Source of the DNA: Photobacterium kishitanii
GTDB taxonomy: Bacteria; Pseudomonadota; Gammaproteobacteria; Enterobacterales; Vibrionaceae
Direction: 5' to 3'
Length of the DNA stretch: 64,000 nt
NCBI RefSeq assembly: GCF_003026355.1
Contig: NZ_PYON01000019.1
Coordinates: 1-64,000, forward strand
In this document: in pieces, positions 57,226 through 64,000 of the stretch
How the letters are laid out: the number at the start of each line of letters is the position of its first letter
Position numbering within the stretch: position 1 is the first letter of the stretch
Position numbers and translations under genes: made by a program
Notes under the pieces: model-generated
Databases searched by the model: none
What the model was told of the DNA's origin: nothing
Seen by the model: the letters and a program-made list of their open reading frames with translations, nothing else

Positions 57226-58758
57226 ATGACACTTGCTATTGTTCATAGTCGAGCTTGTGTGGGCGTTGAAGCCCCACCAGTAACTGTTGAGGTACATTTA
57301 AGTAATGGTATGCCGAGTTTTACTCTCGTTGGCTTACCTGAAACGACGGTAAAAGAAGCTAAAGATCGAGTCCGCAGTGCAATTATTAATGCCCAATTTG
57401 AATTCCCGTCGCGACGAATTACGGTTAATTTAGCCCCTGCCGATTTACCCAAAGAAGGGGGTCGATTTGATTTACCGATAGCACTGGGAATTTTGGCGGC
57501 GTCTGGACAAATACCCTCTGATCGATTAGCTCTGCACGAGTTTATTGGTGAACTGGCATTATCGGGCGATTTACGACCGGTTAAAGGTGCATTACCGGCG
57601 GCATTGGCCGCATTGAAAGCCAAGCGTTGTTTAATTGTGCCGGATCAAAATGGTGATCAGGTCGCTTTAGTGGCGCAACAACAGCATAAATCAGCCCCAA
57701 CCTTATTAGCGGTGTGTGGTTTTCTATGTGGTCAACAACAGTTGCAATTACATCTTCAACCACGTTCAACAGTAACCACTGTTGCGATAAATGAACAGCG
57801 CGATATGCAAGATATTATTGGTCAGCAGCAAGGTAAGCGAGCGTTAGAAATCGCTGCGGCAGGCAGTCATAATTTACTCTTGTTAGGTCCTCCTGGTACC
57901 GGTAAAACGATGTTGGCATCTCGATTACGGGATTTATTACCGCCAATGACCCATCAAGAAGCTATCGAAACAGCAGCGGTAGCATCATTAACTCAGCAAT
58001 CATTACATCAAGGTAATTGGCTAAATCGCCCTTTTCGTACTCCGCATCATTCTAGCTCAATGGCTGCCTTAGTTGGCGGGGGCTCGGTCCCTAAACCTGG
58101 TGAAATTTCATTAGCTCACAATGGGTTATTATTTTTAGATGAAATGCCTGAATTTGAACGAAAGGTGTTGGATTCATTGCGTGAGCCGTTAGAGTCGGGA
58201 CAAATTGTGATATCGCGGGCGACAGCCAAAACTACCTTTCCAGCGCGTTTTCAATTGATTGGTGCACTTAACCCGAGCCCGACGGGTTACTACGAAGGCA
58301 ATCAATCGCGGACTAACCCCCAAGCTATTTTACGTTATTTAAGTCGCCTATCTGGGCCATTGTTAGATCGATTTGATATGTCATTAGAGATTCCCGCCTT
58401 ACCGCGAGGAACATTAACCACTGGCGGTGATCGTGGTGAACCGAGCACGGTCATTAAAGCGCGGGTTGATCAAGCGCGAGCGCGAATGTTGGCGCGGTGC
58501 GGTAAAGTAAATGCTTTACTCTCGACGCGAGAATTAGATAAATACTGTGAATTATTATTTAAAGATGCTGAGTTTTTAGAAAATGCGCTCCACCAACTAG
58601 GATTATCAATTCGAGCTTATCATCGTATTATTAAGGTGGCGCGTACCATTGCTGATTTAGCAGAGCAAGAGCAAATTCAACGTGCACATTTAGCTGAAGC
58701 GTTAGGATATCGAGCGATGGATCGGTTATTGAAGCAACTGAGTTGTCAGGTGATTTAG
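57226..58758 (+). CDS. comM: AAA+ ATPase ComM (YifB), branch migration in transformation
   Basis: A hexameric AAA+ helicase. In naturally transformable bacteria, including V. cholerae, it promotes branch migration during integration of incoming DNA. 510 residues: an N-terminal Lon-like domain (IVHSRACVGVEAPPVTVEVH), an AAA+ core with Walker A GPPGTGKT and Walker B LLFLDEMPEF, and the Mg-chelatase-like C-terminus. I start at the ATG after GGAG; a TTG is in frame eight codons earlier. Divergent from ilvGMEDA. Confidence 0.92.
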   Translation: MTLAIVHSRACVGVEAPPVTVEVHLSNGMPSFTLVGLPETTVKEAKDRVRSAIINAQFEFPSRRITVNLAPADLPKEGGRFDLPIALGILAASGQIPSDRLALHEFIGELALSGDLRPVKGALPAALAALKAKRCLIVPDQNGDQVALVAQQQHKSAPTLLAVCGFLCGQQQLQLHLQPRSTVTTVAINEQRDMQDIIGQQQGKRALEIAAAGSHNLLLLGPPGTGKTMLASRLRDLLPPMTHQEAIETAAVASLTQQSLHQGNWLNRPFRTPHHSSSMAALVGGGSVPKPGEISLAHNGLLFLDEMPEFERKVLDSLREPLESGQIVISRATAKTTFPARFQLIGALNPSPTGYYEGNQSRTNPQAILRYLSRLSGPLLDRFDMSLEIPALPRGTLTTGGDRGEPSTVIKARVDQARARMLARCGKVNALLSTRELDKYCELLFKDAEFLENALHQLGLSIRAYHRIIKVARTIADLAEQEQIQRAHLAEALGYRAMDRLLKQLSCQVI

Positions 58759-58766
58759 AGCGATAA

Positions 58767-58795
58767 AAAAAGAGGCTGATTAAAGCCTCTTTTTG
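58767..58795. terminator. Bidirectional terminator between comM and dsbA
   Basis: Stem AAAAAGAGGCT / AGCCTCTTTTT with a six-base loop between convergent genes. Confidence 0.88.
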
Positions 58796-58822
58796 AATAC
58801 CAATAGTTATTTATCCGTGATG

Positions 58823-59425
58823 TTATTTTTTTAGTAAAAAGTTAACTAACTCAAAATATTCATCAGCAGATTTAATTTTACCTGTCTTTACCAAGTATTT
58901 ATTATTAACGACTACCGCTGGAACCCCAGTTAAGCCTGCATCTTCAAAGGCTTTATCATAACGGTTGACCATTGAGTTAACCGCAAAGCTATTGAAAGCA
59001 CCATCAAACTCTGCTGCTGGTACACCTTCATCAATGAAAATTTGACGCACTTCAGCTTCGTTACGTGGTGGTTGGTTAAGGGTATGAATACGGTTAAATA
59101 ACACCGGTAACATTTTGTCGTTAACGTTTAAAATAACGGCAGTTGCGTATGCTTTACTCATCACTTTACCCATCGAGCCACCCATAAATGACACGTGCAT
59201 TTTTTGAAGTTTGGCATTGCTTGGTAATTTTGTTTTCAACTCTCGAATCATAGGTTCAAATTGAAAACAATGTGGGCAGTAAAGTGAAAAGAACTCAGTC
59301 ACAACTGGTGTTGTTGATTGTGGTTGATCTAATACCTTGTAGTAGTCGCCTTCCGTAAATTTGGCAGCATGAACAGAAAAAGACAATAAAGCAGCACTGA
59401 CGAGTGCAAGTAAATTCTTCATCAT
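58823..59425 (-). CDS. dsbA: Thiol:disulfide interchange protein DsbA
   Basis: The periplasmic oxidant that donates disulfides to folding proteins. 200 residues with a signal peptide (about 1-20, ending SVHA) and a thioredoxin fold with inserted helical domain. The active site is CPHC at C50-C53, and the cis-proline loop reads GVPAVVV. In vibrios DsbA is needed for secreted virulence proteins and pili. Third gene of the leftward yihD-srkA-dsbA group. Confidence 0.97.
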   Translation of the reverse strand: MMKNLLALVSAALLSFSVHAAKFTEGDYYKVLDQPQSTTPVVTEFFSLYCPHCFQFEPMIRELKTKLPSNAKLQKMHVSFMGGSMGKVMSKAYATAVILNVNDKMLPVLFNRIHTLNQPPRNEAEVRQIFIDEGVPAAEFDGAFNSFAVNSMVNRYDKAFEDAGLTGVPAVVVNNKYLVKTGKIKSADEYFELVNFLLKK

Positions 59426-59503
59426 TTTGGGGTTCCTGATTATCCGTGTCGTTAGCTAGATATTAGCCGAGTAGAGTAATTAATAGTGTTATTTTATATT
59501 ACC

Positions 59504-60490
59504 TTACCATTGTGGCATTAGCTGCAATGGTTGTTCATTTAGGCTGAAAATTTGCTCTTTAAACGCTAAAACTTGACCTTCCCAATATTTTGCATCACCA
59601 AACCATGGAAATGCTCGAGGAAATGCTGGATCTTGCCAACGTTTTGCTAGCCATGCCATATAGTGCACCATTCTGAGTGCACGTAAGGGTTCAATTAATT
59701 TAAGTTGGCGGGGATCAAAATCCGCAAATTCATTGTAGGCTTCAAGAATTGTATCGAGTTGTGCCAGTTGGTCATGCCGCTCACCATTAAGCATCATCCA
59801 TAAATCTTGAATGGCAGGACCATTACGGGCATCATCCAAATCGACAAACATCGGTCCATCGCGCCATAAAATATTACCCGGATGACAATCACCATGCAGG
59901 CGTAAAGCTGGCCAATCAGTTGACCAATGAGCTTCAATTTCAGTAATTAGGCGATCAAGATCAGCAAAAAATGTTTGTTTAAGATAATCAGGAATAAAGT
60001 CGCTATTGGCGAGTACTTGCCGAGGTTGATACACGTATTCTTCTAAGCCTAATGTTGGGCGATGAATAAAAGGTTGGCGTTGACCCACTTGATGAATTCG
60101 GCCTAAAAAGCGTCCGACCCACTCTAATTGGTCAAAGTTATCAACTTCAAATTGGCGCCCGCCGACACTTGGAAATACTGCAAATCGATAGCCGTTATAA
60201 TGGTGCAAAGTCGTGCCATTGATGGCAATAGGTGCTGCAACCGGAATATCTTGTTGTTCAAGCTCAAGAGTGAATTGATGTTCTTCATTAATTTGTTCAT
60301 CGCTCCAACGGGCTGGACGATAAAACTTAGTTACATAGCGCTGACCATCTTCTGCTTTAAATTGATAGACGCGATTTTCATAACTATTGAGAGCCAATAA
60401 ACCAGACTCGGCATGAACCTCAACACTATCTAATGCATCAAGTAGGACATCGGGGCTGAGATCTGCAAAACTAAAACTTTGTTTTTCCAT
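59504..60490 (-). CDS. srkA: Stress response kinase A
   Basis: A protein kinase of the APH/choline kinase-like fold (YihE/RdoA), 328 residues, that protects against envelope and oxidative stress in E. coli. The catalytic loop RLHGDCHPGNILW and the metal site FVDLDDARNGP are intact. Its place just upstream of dsbA is conserved. Confidence 0.95.
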   Translation of the reverse strand: MEKQSFSFADLSPDVLLDALDSVEVHAESGLLALNSYENRVYQFKAEDGQRYVTKFYRPARWSDEQINEEHQFTLELEQQDIPVAAPIAINGTTLHHYNGYRFAVFPSVGGRQFEVDNFDQLEWVGRFLGRIHQVGQRQPFIHRPTLGLEEYVYQPRQVLANSDFIPDYLKQTFFADLDRLITEIEAHWSTDWPALRLHGDCHPGNILWRDGPMFVDLDDARNGPAIQDLWMMLNGERHDQLAQLDTILEAYNEFADFDPRQLKLIEPLRALRMVHYMAWLAKRWQDPAFPRAFPWFGDAKYWEGQVLAFKEQIFSLNEQPLQLMPQW

Positions 60491-60598
60491 GACGGGATCC
60501 TGAATCTGGCTTGGAATAGTTGCTTAGCTTAACTGTGAATTGAATTAAAACAAATGAAACATTATTGGCGGCTATGATTTGTTATTCGATTTTTAGGC

Positions 60599-60630
60599 AA
60601 AAAAAAAGCCAGTTACTAATAACTGGCTTA
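60599..60630 (-). terminator. Terminator after yihD
   Basis: On the minus strand, stem AAGCCAGTTA / TAACTGGCTT is followed by nine Ts, 20 bases after the yihD stop. srkA-dsbA therefore probably have their own start point. Confidence 0.85.
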
Positions 60631-60648
60631 AGTAATAATATAAAACCT

Positions 60649-60915
60649 TTATTTAATAATGCCACGTGCGCGTAAAATAGCGGTTTTAAAGTCGTCTTCG
60701 CAATCTTTAGCCAGACCTGGAATCATGGCATCCTTGTCACTATTGCGCATCTTTAAATGATAAATTAGAACATCATCAGTTAATGATTCAAGCGAACCTT
60801 GGTATTTGGCTTCTGCTGCTAATTTTAGTAAAAATTCAACCAAGTTAAGGTCGGGATCTTTTTTCCACTCAGGGTGTAGTAATTCAATTAGTTCATTAAC
60901 GCGATGTGTTTTCAT
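60649..60915 (-). CDS. yihD: YihD family protein (DUF1040)
   Basis: An 88-residue soluble protein of the DUF1040 family, of unknown function. It has the conserved N-terminus [20 protein letters not shown] and an all-helical prediction. Found next to srkA-dsbA in enterobacteria and vibrios. Two perfect dyads lie within 100 bp upstream. Confidence 0.92.
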   Translation of the reverse strand: MKTHRVNELIELLHPEWKKDPDLNLVEFLLKLAAEAKYQGSLESLTDDVLIYHLKMRNSDKDAMIPGLAKDCEDDFKTAILRARGIIK

Positions 60916-60941
60916 TGTTAACTCCGTAGCTTGGGCTGAGT

Positions 60942-60958
60942 CAATCGTTATACGATTG
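60942..60958. promoter_or_regulatory. Dyad upstream of yihD
   Basis: CAATCGT-TAT-ACGATTG, a perfect 7+3+7 dyad 27 bp before the yihD start codon. Operator-like or a 5'-UTR stem; no T-run follows. Confidence 0.5.
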
Positions 60959-60976
60959 TATTATCGTTATTTTAGT

Positions 60977-61007
60977 ACCGATAAATTATAACAAACCCAG
61001 CTGGGTT
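60977..61007 (-). promoter_or_regulatory. yihD promoter region with palindrome
   Basis: On the minus strand a -10 TATAAT is preceded by the perfect 14-bp palindrome AACCCAGCTGGGTT (60994-61007), which would lie in the spacer. A protein bound there should affect transcription of yihD. Confidence 0.45.
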
Positions 61008-61040
61008 ACAATGTATCTCTTGTGCCAATATTATGTTAAT

Positions 61041-61062
61041 AAAAAAGCAGCCGAGGCTGCTT
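61041..61062 (-). terminator. Terminator of the small gene at 61073-61276
   Basis: On the minus strand, AAGCAGCCTCGGCTGCTT is followed by a T-run, 11 bases after the stop codon at 61073. Confidence 0.8.
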
Positions 61063-61072
61063 AATATAACAA

Positions 61073-61276
61073 TTAACGCTGTTGTTGTTGGCTGGGGTTC
61101 AGTTCAGACAATATTTGTTGCGGCTTTATTAGCTGCGCATCTGCGTTAGTTAAATGTACTTCAGTCGTTGTTGCTATTTTAGCGTTAACTTTAAATTGTG
61201 GTGCGTGGGAGCTAGCACGTAAACGTGATGGACTACGTGGGGTACTTGCATACCTGACTGTGGATGCTGGGCGCAT
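61073..61276 (-). CDS. Small protein of unknown function
   Basis: A 67-residue protein, basic in its first third (STVRYASTPRSPSRLRASSH), without membrane segments, ending in a glutamine-rich tail. It has a good ribosome site (AGGTGA, spacing about 6) and its own terminator, which argues that it is expressed. I do not recognise the family. The N-terminus is low in complexity, so a short regulatory peptide or an intrinsically disordered protein is possible. Confidence 0.5.
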   Translation of the reverse strand: MRPASTVRYASTPRSPSRLRASSHAPQFKVNAKIATTTEVHLTNADAQLIKPQQILSELNPSQQQQR

Positions 61277-61619
61277 ATTTCACCTATTGTCAGGCTCATC
61301 CATGGCCAAAAAAATAAAAATATATCTGAAGGGAAAATTCCCTACTGGGTAGAACCCATCCATCAGAATATTGGTTGGTTGTTAACCAAATCGCGCGCAG
61401 GATAACAATCTCGTTATTAAAAGTCGAGCATAAAATAAGCAATAAAATGCTAATATTTAATTATTACGTTGTTTCTATAGTAACTATTGCAATAATTAAT
61501 CCCTTGATGCACCGTGTCGTTTGGCCTTTATATATAAAGGTAGCAGCCGTTATCGAAATTTAGGCATTACCCTATTTAGCGCTAGTTAGTAGTACAACAG
61601 AGGCCTTGGGAGAGGATCT
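61277..61619. other. Intergenic region with several short palindromes
   Basis: About 340 bases between divergent genes. It contains AGGGAA-AA-TTCCCT (61330-61343), TTGGTT-GTT-AACCAA (61375-61389) and CCTTTATATATAAAGG (61525-61540, perfect 16 bp). With TTGATG at 61504, the last one may form the GntR gene promoter. I see no convincing protein gene here; a 62-codon frame beginning with TTG has no ribosome site. Confidence 0.5.
61587..61597. promoter_or_regulatory. Candidate GntR/FCD operator
   Basis: TAGTAGTACAA fits the FadR-subfamily operator pattern TNGTNNNACNA and lies 23 bases before the start of the FCD-type regulator, so autoregulation is plausible. Confidence 0.4.
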
Positions 61620-62297
61620 ATGGATCAGGAGCAGCAACGTATTGTTGCCAATCGTAACTTATCTTACCGATTAGCAGAGGCTATTGGTCGTCGTATTTTA
61701 ATCGGTAATCCTGCACCTGGCGATATTTTACCAGGTGAAGTTGAGTTAGGTGAAATGTATGGCGTGAGTCGTACAGCTGTCCGTGAGGCGATAAAAATGC
61801 TAGCGGCGAAAGGTATGGTATTGCCACGTCCACGGATTGGCACACGAGTAATGCCTAAGAAAAATTGGAATTATCTTGATCAAGATTTGTTAGCTTGGTT
61901 AGATTTTGACGCTGATTCAGAGTTGATTGTCGAGTATCAAAAAGTACGTTTGATGTTAGAACCTGAAGCGGCAGCGTTGTCTGCAGTGCATGCGACAACA
62001 GAAGATCGACTTGAATTTGAATTACTGATGCAGCAAATGCATCAAATGAAAGATAATTTTGATCAAGAGCGGTGGATTGAAATTGATACCCGCTTTCATC
62101 AATTAGTTTATTTTTCCTCAGGGAATCATTTTATTAGTCCATTTGGAAATTTGTTCAAAGCCGTATTTGAAAATTATTTCCGTGTAGTGACTCGTGAAGA
62201 AGTGATGCAGCTTGATATTCATCAGCGGATTGTTGATGGTATTTTAAATCGTGATCCAGATGCTGCCCGCCAAGCAACGTTAGAGTTATTGCAATAA
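61620..62297 (+). CDS. GntR family regulator, FCD (FadR) subfamily
   Basis: A 225-residue regulator. The N-terminal winged helix has LGEMYGVSRTAVREAIKMLA (about residues 41-60), and the helical FCD effector domain (about 95-220) keeps the metal-ligand-type pattern ending in DIHQRIVDGILNRDPDAAR. The segment after the winged helix (NWNYLDQDLLAWL) resembles sugar-acid regulators such as DgoR. No catabolic genes are adjacent, so the effector is unknown. GGAGAGGA precedes the ATG. It is not FadR itself. Confidence 0.85.
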   Translation: MDQEQQRIVANRNLSYRLAEAIGRRILIGNPAPGDILPGEVELGEMYGVSRTAVREAIKMLAAKGMVLPRPRIGTRVMPKKNWNYLDQDLLAWLDFDADSELIVEYQKVRLMLEPEAAALSAVHATTEDRLEFELLMQQMHQMKDNFDQERWIEIDTRFHQLVYFSSGNHFISPFGNLFKAVFENYFRVVTREEVMQLDIHQRIVDGILNRDPDAARQATLELLQ

Positions 62298-62309
62298 GTC
62301 GTTAATGAT

Positions 62310-62333
62310 GGAGCCTGATGGCTCCTTTTTTTA
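62310..62333 (+). terminator. Terminator after the GntR gene
   Basis: Stem GGAGCC / GGCTCC with loop TGAT and a T-run. Confidence 0.85.
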
Positions 62334-62382
62334 TTAAAAAGAATACCGTTGTAAAGTGATCAACAAAAGGTTGCTTAATTTA

Positions 62383-62400
62383 AGCTTACAAGTGTAAGCT
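62383..62400. promoter_or_regulatory. Palindrome upstream of trhA
   Basis: AGCTTACA-AG-TGTAAGCT, perfect 8-bp arms, 48 bp before the trhA start. Typical in size for a TetR- or MarR-type operator; the binding protein is unknown. Confidence 0.5.
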
Positions 62401-62447
62401 GAAAAATAACAATAATTGAATTAAGTGTCTTTTGAGGTATATAAACC

Positions 62448-63107
62448 ATGAATAATGTAATCAAGGCTGAGTTAGGTTATTCAACGGCAGAAGAAGTAGC
62501 TAACAGTGTTAGTCATGGCCTTGGGCTGTTGTTTTCAGTGTTTGGTCTATATTTGTTGTTAGATAAAGCCTTTGCTTTACAAGCTGATACACTAACTATT
62601 GTGAGCTATATTGTTTATGGTATGAGTATGGTTCTATTGTACCTTGCTTCAACCTTATACCATGCAATTCCAACAGAGAGCATTAAAAAGCCATTAAAGA
62701 TCTTTGATCATTGCGCTATTTATTTATTAATAGCGGGTACCTACACCCCATTTTTATTAGTCGCTTTGCGAACACCATTAGCGCTAGGATTAATGGCTGT
62801 ACTATGGGGATTAGCTTTGATTGGTATTGTTGCCAAAATTGCTTTTATTCATCGTTTTAAAAAATTGTCATTATTAACCTATCTTGCTATGGGGTGGTCA
62901 TCGGTAATTGTTATTTATCAATTAGCGATGTCGTTAGCACCTGGTGGATTAGTGTTATTAGCGTTAGGCGGAGTGATCTATTCGCTAGGGGTGGTGTTTT
63001 ATGTCAATAAGCGCATTCCTTATAACCACGCTATTTGGCACTTATTTGTTTTAGGTGGCTCAGTCTGTCATTTTTGTGCGATTTACTTTTATATTAAGCC
63101 GCTGTGA
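62448..63107 (+). CDS. trhA: Hemolysin III family membrane protein (PAQR/TrhA)
   Basis: A seven-helix membrane protein of the PAQR/hemolysin III family, 219 residues. The conserved metal-site pattern is present: NSVSHGLG near the start, [25 protein letters not shown] and the C-terminal [17 protein letters not shown]. coli TrhA (YqfA) takes part in membrane energetics and fatty-acid homeostasis; true haemolytic activity is doubtful. GAGG lies before the ATG. Single gene with its own terminator. Confidence 0.9.
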   Translation: MNNVIKAELGYSTAEEVANSVSHGLGLLFSVFGLYLLLDKAFALQADTLTIVSYIVYGMSMVLLYLASTLYHAIPTESIKKPLKIFDHCAIYLLIAGTYTPFLLVALRTPLALGLMAVLWGLALIGIVAKIAFIHRFKKLSLLTYLAMGWSSVIVIYQLAMSLAPGGLVLLALGGVIYSLGVVFYVNKRIPYNHAIWHLFVLGGSVCHFCAIYFYIKPL

Positions 63108-63128
63108 TTGAATAAAAATAACACCTAA

Positions 63129-63157
63129 AAAAAGAGAGCGCACGGCGCTCTCTTTTT
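63129..63157. terminator. Bidirectional terminator between trhA and the second trkH
   Basis: Stem AAAAAGAGAGCGC / GCGCTCTCTTTTT with a three-base loop between convergent genes. Confidence 0.9.
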
Positions 63158-63179
63158 GTTTCTCGATTATTGGTACCGA

Positions 63180-64000
63180 TTAATCACGCCAGAAAGCAGG
63201 CGCAAACACCACTAACACGGTGAGTATTTCTAAGCGCCCCATCAACATCCCTAAACTTAACGTCCATTTTGATAAGTCAGGTAAGCTAGCAAAGTTTCCG
63301 GTTGGGCCAATGATTGTACCCATACCTGGACCGACGTTAGCGACCGCAGTGACTGCACCAGTAATACTGGTGATAGGATCTAAGCCTTGTAACGCCAGCA
63401 CTGAAGCAATCACAATAATGGTCATGATAAAAGTAAACACCAAGGCCACTACTGAACGCACGATGTCATCGGTTACTGGACGGCCGTTATAGCGTTGAAT
63501 GAACAATGCCGACGGATGAATCGATTGCATAATGTGTTTACGTAATAGTGAAAATGCAATTTGGAAACGGAAGATTTTAATCCCACCACTGGTTGAGCCT
63601 GAACAAGCACCAACCAGTAACGTAAACGCAAAGATAATTGTTGGTAACGGTCCCCAAGCGGTGAAGTCACCAAGGCCAAAGCCGGTAGTAGTGACGACAG
63701 AGATGATATTAAAAAACGACAATCGCATTGCATCGAGTACTGAATAACCTTTATTAAAGATCAGACAGGCTGCAACAATTAAGCTCGCTACCACCACAAA
63801 TAAGGTGTAACCCTTTACTTGAGCATCACCAAATAATGTCCGTGGATGACGATTTCTTAGTGCTTGGACAAACAATAAGAATGGCAGTCCGCCAGCAAAC
63901 ATAAAGAAGGTCGCTACCCATTGGGCACTGTGTGAGAAGTGGTTCATAGAACCATCAGAGGTTGAATACCCGCCTGTTGATAGTGTTGTAAAAGCGTGGT
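63180..64000 (-). CDS. trkH: Trk-type potassium transporter TrkH paralogue (5' end off the window)
   Basis: The C-terminal 272 residues of a second TrkH-family K+ channel subunit. The frame stays open to the right edge. The extra codons before the first ATG (63947) read HAFTTLSTGGYSTSDGS, the second pore loop, so that ATG is internal. Also visible are the third and fourth pore loops (SVVTTTGFGLGDF, ANVGPGMGTI) and the C-terminus GRLEILTVLVVFAPAFWRD. It differs clearly from the trkH at 941-2398. In V. cholerae a second trkH lies near trkA, so trkA may be just outside. Confidence 0.93.
   Translation of the reverse strand, partial: HAFTTLSTGGYSTSDGSMNHFSHSAQWVATFFMFAGGLPFLLFVQALRNRHPRTLFGDAQVKGYTLFVVVASLIVAACLIFNKGYSVLDAMRLSFFNIISVVTTTGFGLGDFTAWGPLPTIIFAFTLLVGACSGSTSGGIKIFRFQIAFSLLRKHIMQSIHPSALFIQRYNGRPVTDDIVRSVVALVFTFIMTIIVIASVLALQGLDPITSITGAVTAVANVGPGMGTIIGPTGNFASLPDLSKWTLSLGMLMGRLEILTVLVVFAPAFWRD

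Noticed and set aside
61375-61563. 62-codon plus-strand frame upstream of the GntR gene
   Set aside because: TTG start without a ribosome site, across palindromic promoter-like DNA; probably chance.
61620-62297. GntR protein as FadR
   Set aside because: Its length and the segment after the winged helix fit sugar-acid FCD regulators better; FadR has a different C-terminal acyl-CoA domain.

Overview
The window is the replication-origin region of the main chromosome of a gammaproteobacterium of the family Vibrionaceae. Photobacterium is my best guess, from the protein sequences as I remember them; no search was run. Support comes from the vibrio-like gene order (yigZ-trkH-hemG beside an rRNA operon, fadBA, tusA, glyQS, gyrB-recF-dnaN-dnaA, rpmH-rnpA-yidD-yidC-mnmE, mioC-oriC-mnmG-rsmG-parAB-atp-glmU-glmS, ilvGMEDA, comM, dsbA-srkA-yihD), the A+T-rich composition, an E. 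coli-like oriC full of GATC sites, and a chromosomal parAB/parS system.

Left arm (1-16.4 kb). The window opens inside the leader of a leftward rRNA operon whose 16S gene lies off the edge. Two tandem promoters and boxA/boxC are visible. Upstream of it, also leftward, run hemG, trkH and yigZ. Rightward fadBA (fatty-acid beta-oxidation) has a FadR-type operator in front. It is followed by acuI (acryloyl-CoA reductase), a convergent LysR regulator, tusA, two small membrane proteins of unknown function, a UPF0016/MneA manganese exporter behind a yybP-ykoY manganese riboswitch, a YiaD-like OmpA-family lipoprotein, glyQS and avtA. A perfect 16-bp parS lies between glyS and avtA. A degenerate parS-like site sits at the end of mneA.

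Origin core (16.4-38.2 kb). dnaA-dnaN-recF-gyrB run leftward. dnaA most likely starts at TTG, behind a region rich in GATC and DnaA-box-like sites. A cystine-type ABC transporter and the rpmH-rnpA-yidD-yidC-mnmE block run rightward. Between mnmE and mioC sits a four-gene cassette: a degenerate cob(I)alamin adenosyltransferase-like protein divergent from a BtuFCD/FecBCDE-type ABC transporter. This suggests corrinoid or metal-chelate uptake placed next to oriC. mioC, oriC, mnmG, rsmG, parA and parB follow.

Right arm (38.2-64 kb). The complete atpIBEFHAGDC operon is followed by glmU, a DeoR-family regulator joined to glmS, an XRE regulator with a palindrome in front, and the leftward ilvGMEDA operon with a clear ilvL leader peptide and attenuator. 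Then come comM, the yihD-srkA-dsbA block, a small gene of unknown function with its own terminator, a GntR/FCD regulator, a hemolysin-III/TrhA membrane protein, and the 3' part of a second trkH that runs off the right edge.

Most of the window is conserved housekeeping DNA. I see no phage, transposon, CRISPR array, toxin-antitoxin or defence locus. The parts most worth a second look are the corrinoid-type cassette beside oriC, the parS sites, the manganese riboswitch with a possible RBS-sequestering hairpin, the ilvL leader, the small unknown proteins, and several perfect palindromes in promoter regions whose binding proteins are unknown.
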